Below, one piece after another: positions 63,828 through 64,000 of a stretch of 64,000 bases of DNA (position 1 is the first letter of the stretch; every line of letters starts with the position of its first letter). Both the position numbers and the translations under genes were made by a program. Location of the stretch: the NCBI GenBank assembly GCA_025559845.1, contig CP048469.1, positions 62,001 through 126,000 on the forward strand. Direction: 5' to 3'. Under the pieces are notes generated by a model that was not told the DNA's origin, ran no database searches, and was given only the letters and a program-made list of their open reading frames with translations. Origin of the DNA: Agrobacterium tumefaciens. Its GTDB lineage: Bacteria > Pseudomonadota > Alphaproteobacteria > Rhizobiales > Rhizobiaceae.

Positions 63828-64000
63828 CGTGCGGTAGGAATTTTGTCGTTTTTATTCATGCTTTATTTGCGCGTGATCGTGCTGCATAAAAATAAAATAA
63901 TTTATCGATAACAAATTCCTGCGATCTGCCGATACCTAATGAAATTACATTAGGGGATCGTTTATATGCTTAAAAGGTATTCATTGGAGAATGTCGCGGT
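63828..64000. other. Window end, AT-rich
   Basis: 173 bases of AT-rich sequence. A frame opening with ATG 63966 (MLKRYSLENV) runs off the edge with GGGATC upstream; too short to judge. Confidence 0.3.

Larger units (their letters stand above)
42952..64000. mobile_element. Integrative conjugative element, ICEclc/PAGI-2 type, left part
   Basis: Bounded on the left by tRNA-Gly and an ICEclc-type integrase. It contains a MobH/TraI_2 relaxase, an Hha-type nucleoid protein, regulators and cargo. The conjugation (type IV secretion) genes and the right end are not in the window. Base composition shifts several times inside it, most clearly to AT-rich sequence at 46.4-46.6 kb and in the phzD-phzE-CAR block. 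Confidence 0.85.

Noticed and set aside
42952..64000. Right attachment repeat (attR) or CRISPR array
   Set aside because: No second copy of the tRNA-Gly 3' end and no regularly spaced repeats were seen.

Overview
The first 43 kb looks like the circular chromosome of an Agrobacterium-type Rhizobiaceae bacterium. This rests on the gene set and order (pyrC, pyrE, frk, pgi, fadD; ppk2, phoR, pstSCAB, phoU, phoB; gcrA, argD, argF, hslO, apaG, metZ, dcd), on GcrA with clustered GANTC methylation sites, on a SAM-II riboswitch before metZ, and on rhizobial small proteins such as DUF982. The genus is inferred from remembered gene order, not from a search.

Chromosomal layout: chemoreceptor 3' end and a sensor kinase (1-2878); tRNA-Arg; a CoA-transferase, a lipoprotein hydrolase and a proline-racemase-family enzyme (3.5-7.6 kb); pyrimidine and sugar metabolism (pyrC, pyrE, frk, pgi, 7.8-12.4 kb); fadD; an iron block (fbpC, fbpA, fbpB, TonB receptor, DUF2218, AraC regulator, 14.5-22.2 kb); small stress and membrane proteins and tRNA-Thr (22.3-23.7 kb); nitronate monooxygenase, a membrane protein and ppk2; the phosphate regulon (phoR to phoB, 27.3-35.3 kb) behind a good Pho box; then gcrA, argD-argF, hslO, apaG, metZ and dcd, ending at tRNA-Gly(CCC) at 42.9 kb.

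From the 3' end of tRNA-Gly to the window end the sequence is the left part of an integrative conjugative element. It has a 611-residue tyrosine integrase of the ICEclc/PAGI-2 type, which characteristically uses tRNA-Gly, and a MobH/TraI_2 relaxase at 61.2-63.1 kb. Behind the relaxase lies a nested repeat region that could be an oriT. The right end is outside the window. Cargo and control genes include a LysR-like protein without a DNA-binding domain, an Xre-type regulator whose start codon sits in the loop of a 17-bp perfect inverted repeat, an Hha/YmoA-family nucleoid protein, an Aer-like chemoreceptor, and a LysR / DJ-1 / MFS cassette.

The most interesting region is 51.9-61.2 kb: a TetR regulator, a decayed IS110-type transposase fragment, then phzD, phzE, a 14-TM MFS exporter and a carboxylic acid reductase (adenylation, carrier and reductase domains), all on one strand with short gaps or overlaps. 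PhzE and PhzD are the first two enzymes of phenazine synthesis and make trans-2,3-dihydro-3-hydroxyanthranilate (DHHA) from chorismate. None of the later phenazine genes (phzF, phzA/B, phzG) is present. The reductase instead suggests that DHHA, or the 3-hydroxyanthranilate derived from it, is activated and reduced to an aldehyde and exported. I know of no described pathway with this gene set, so this is the best candidate for a new system.
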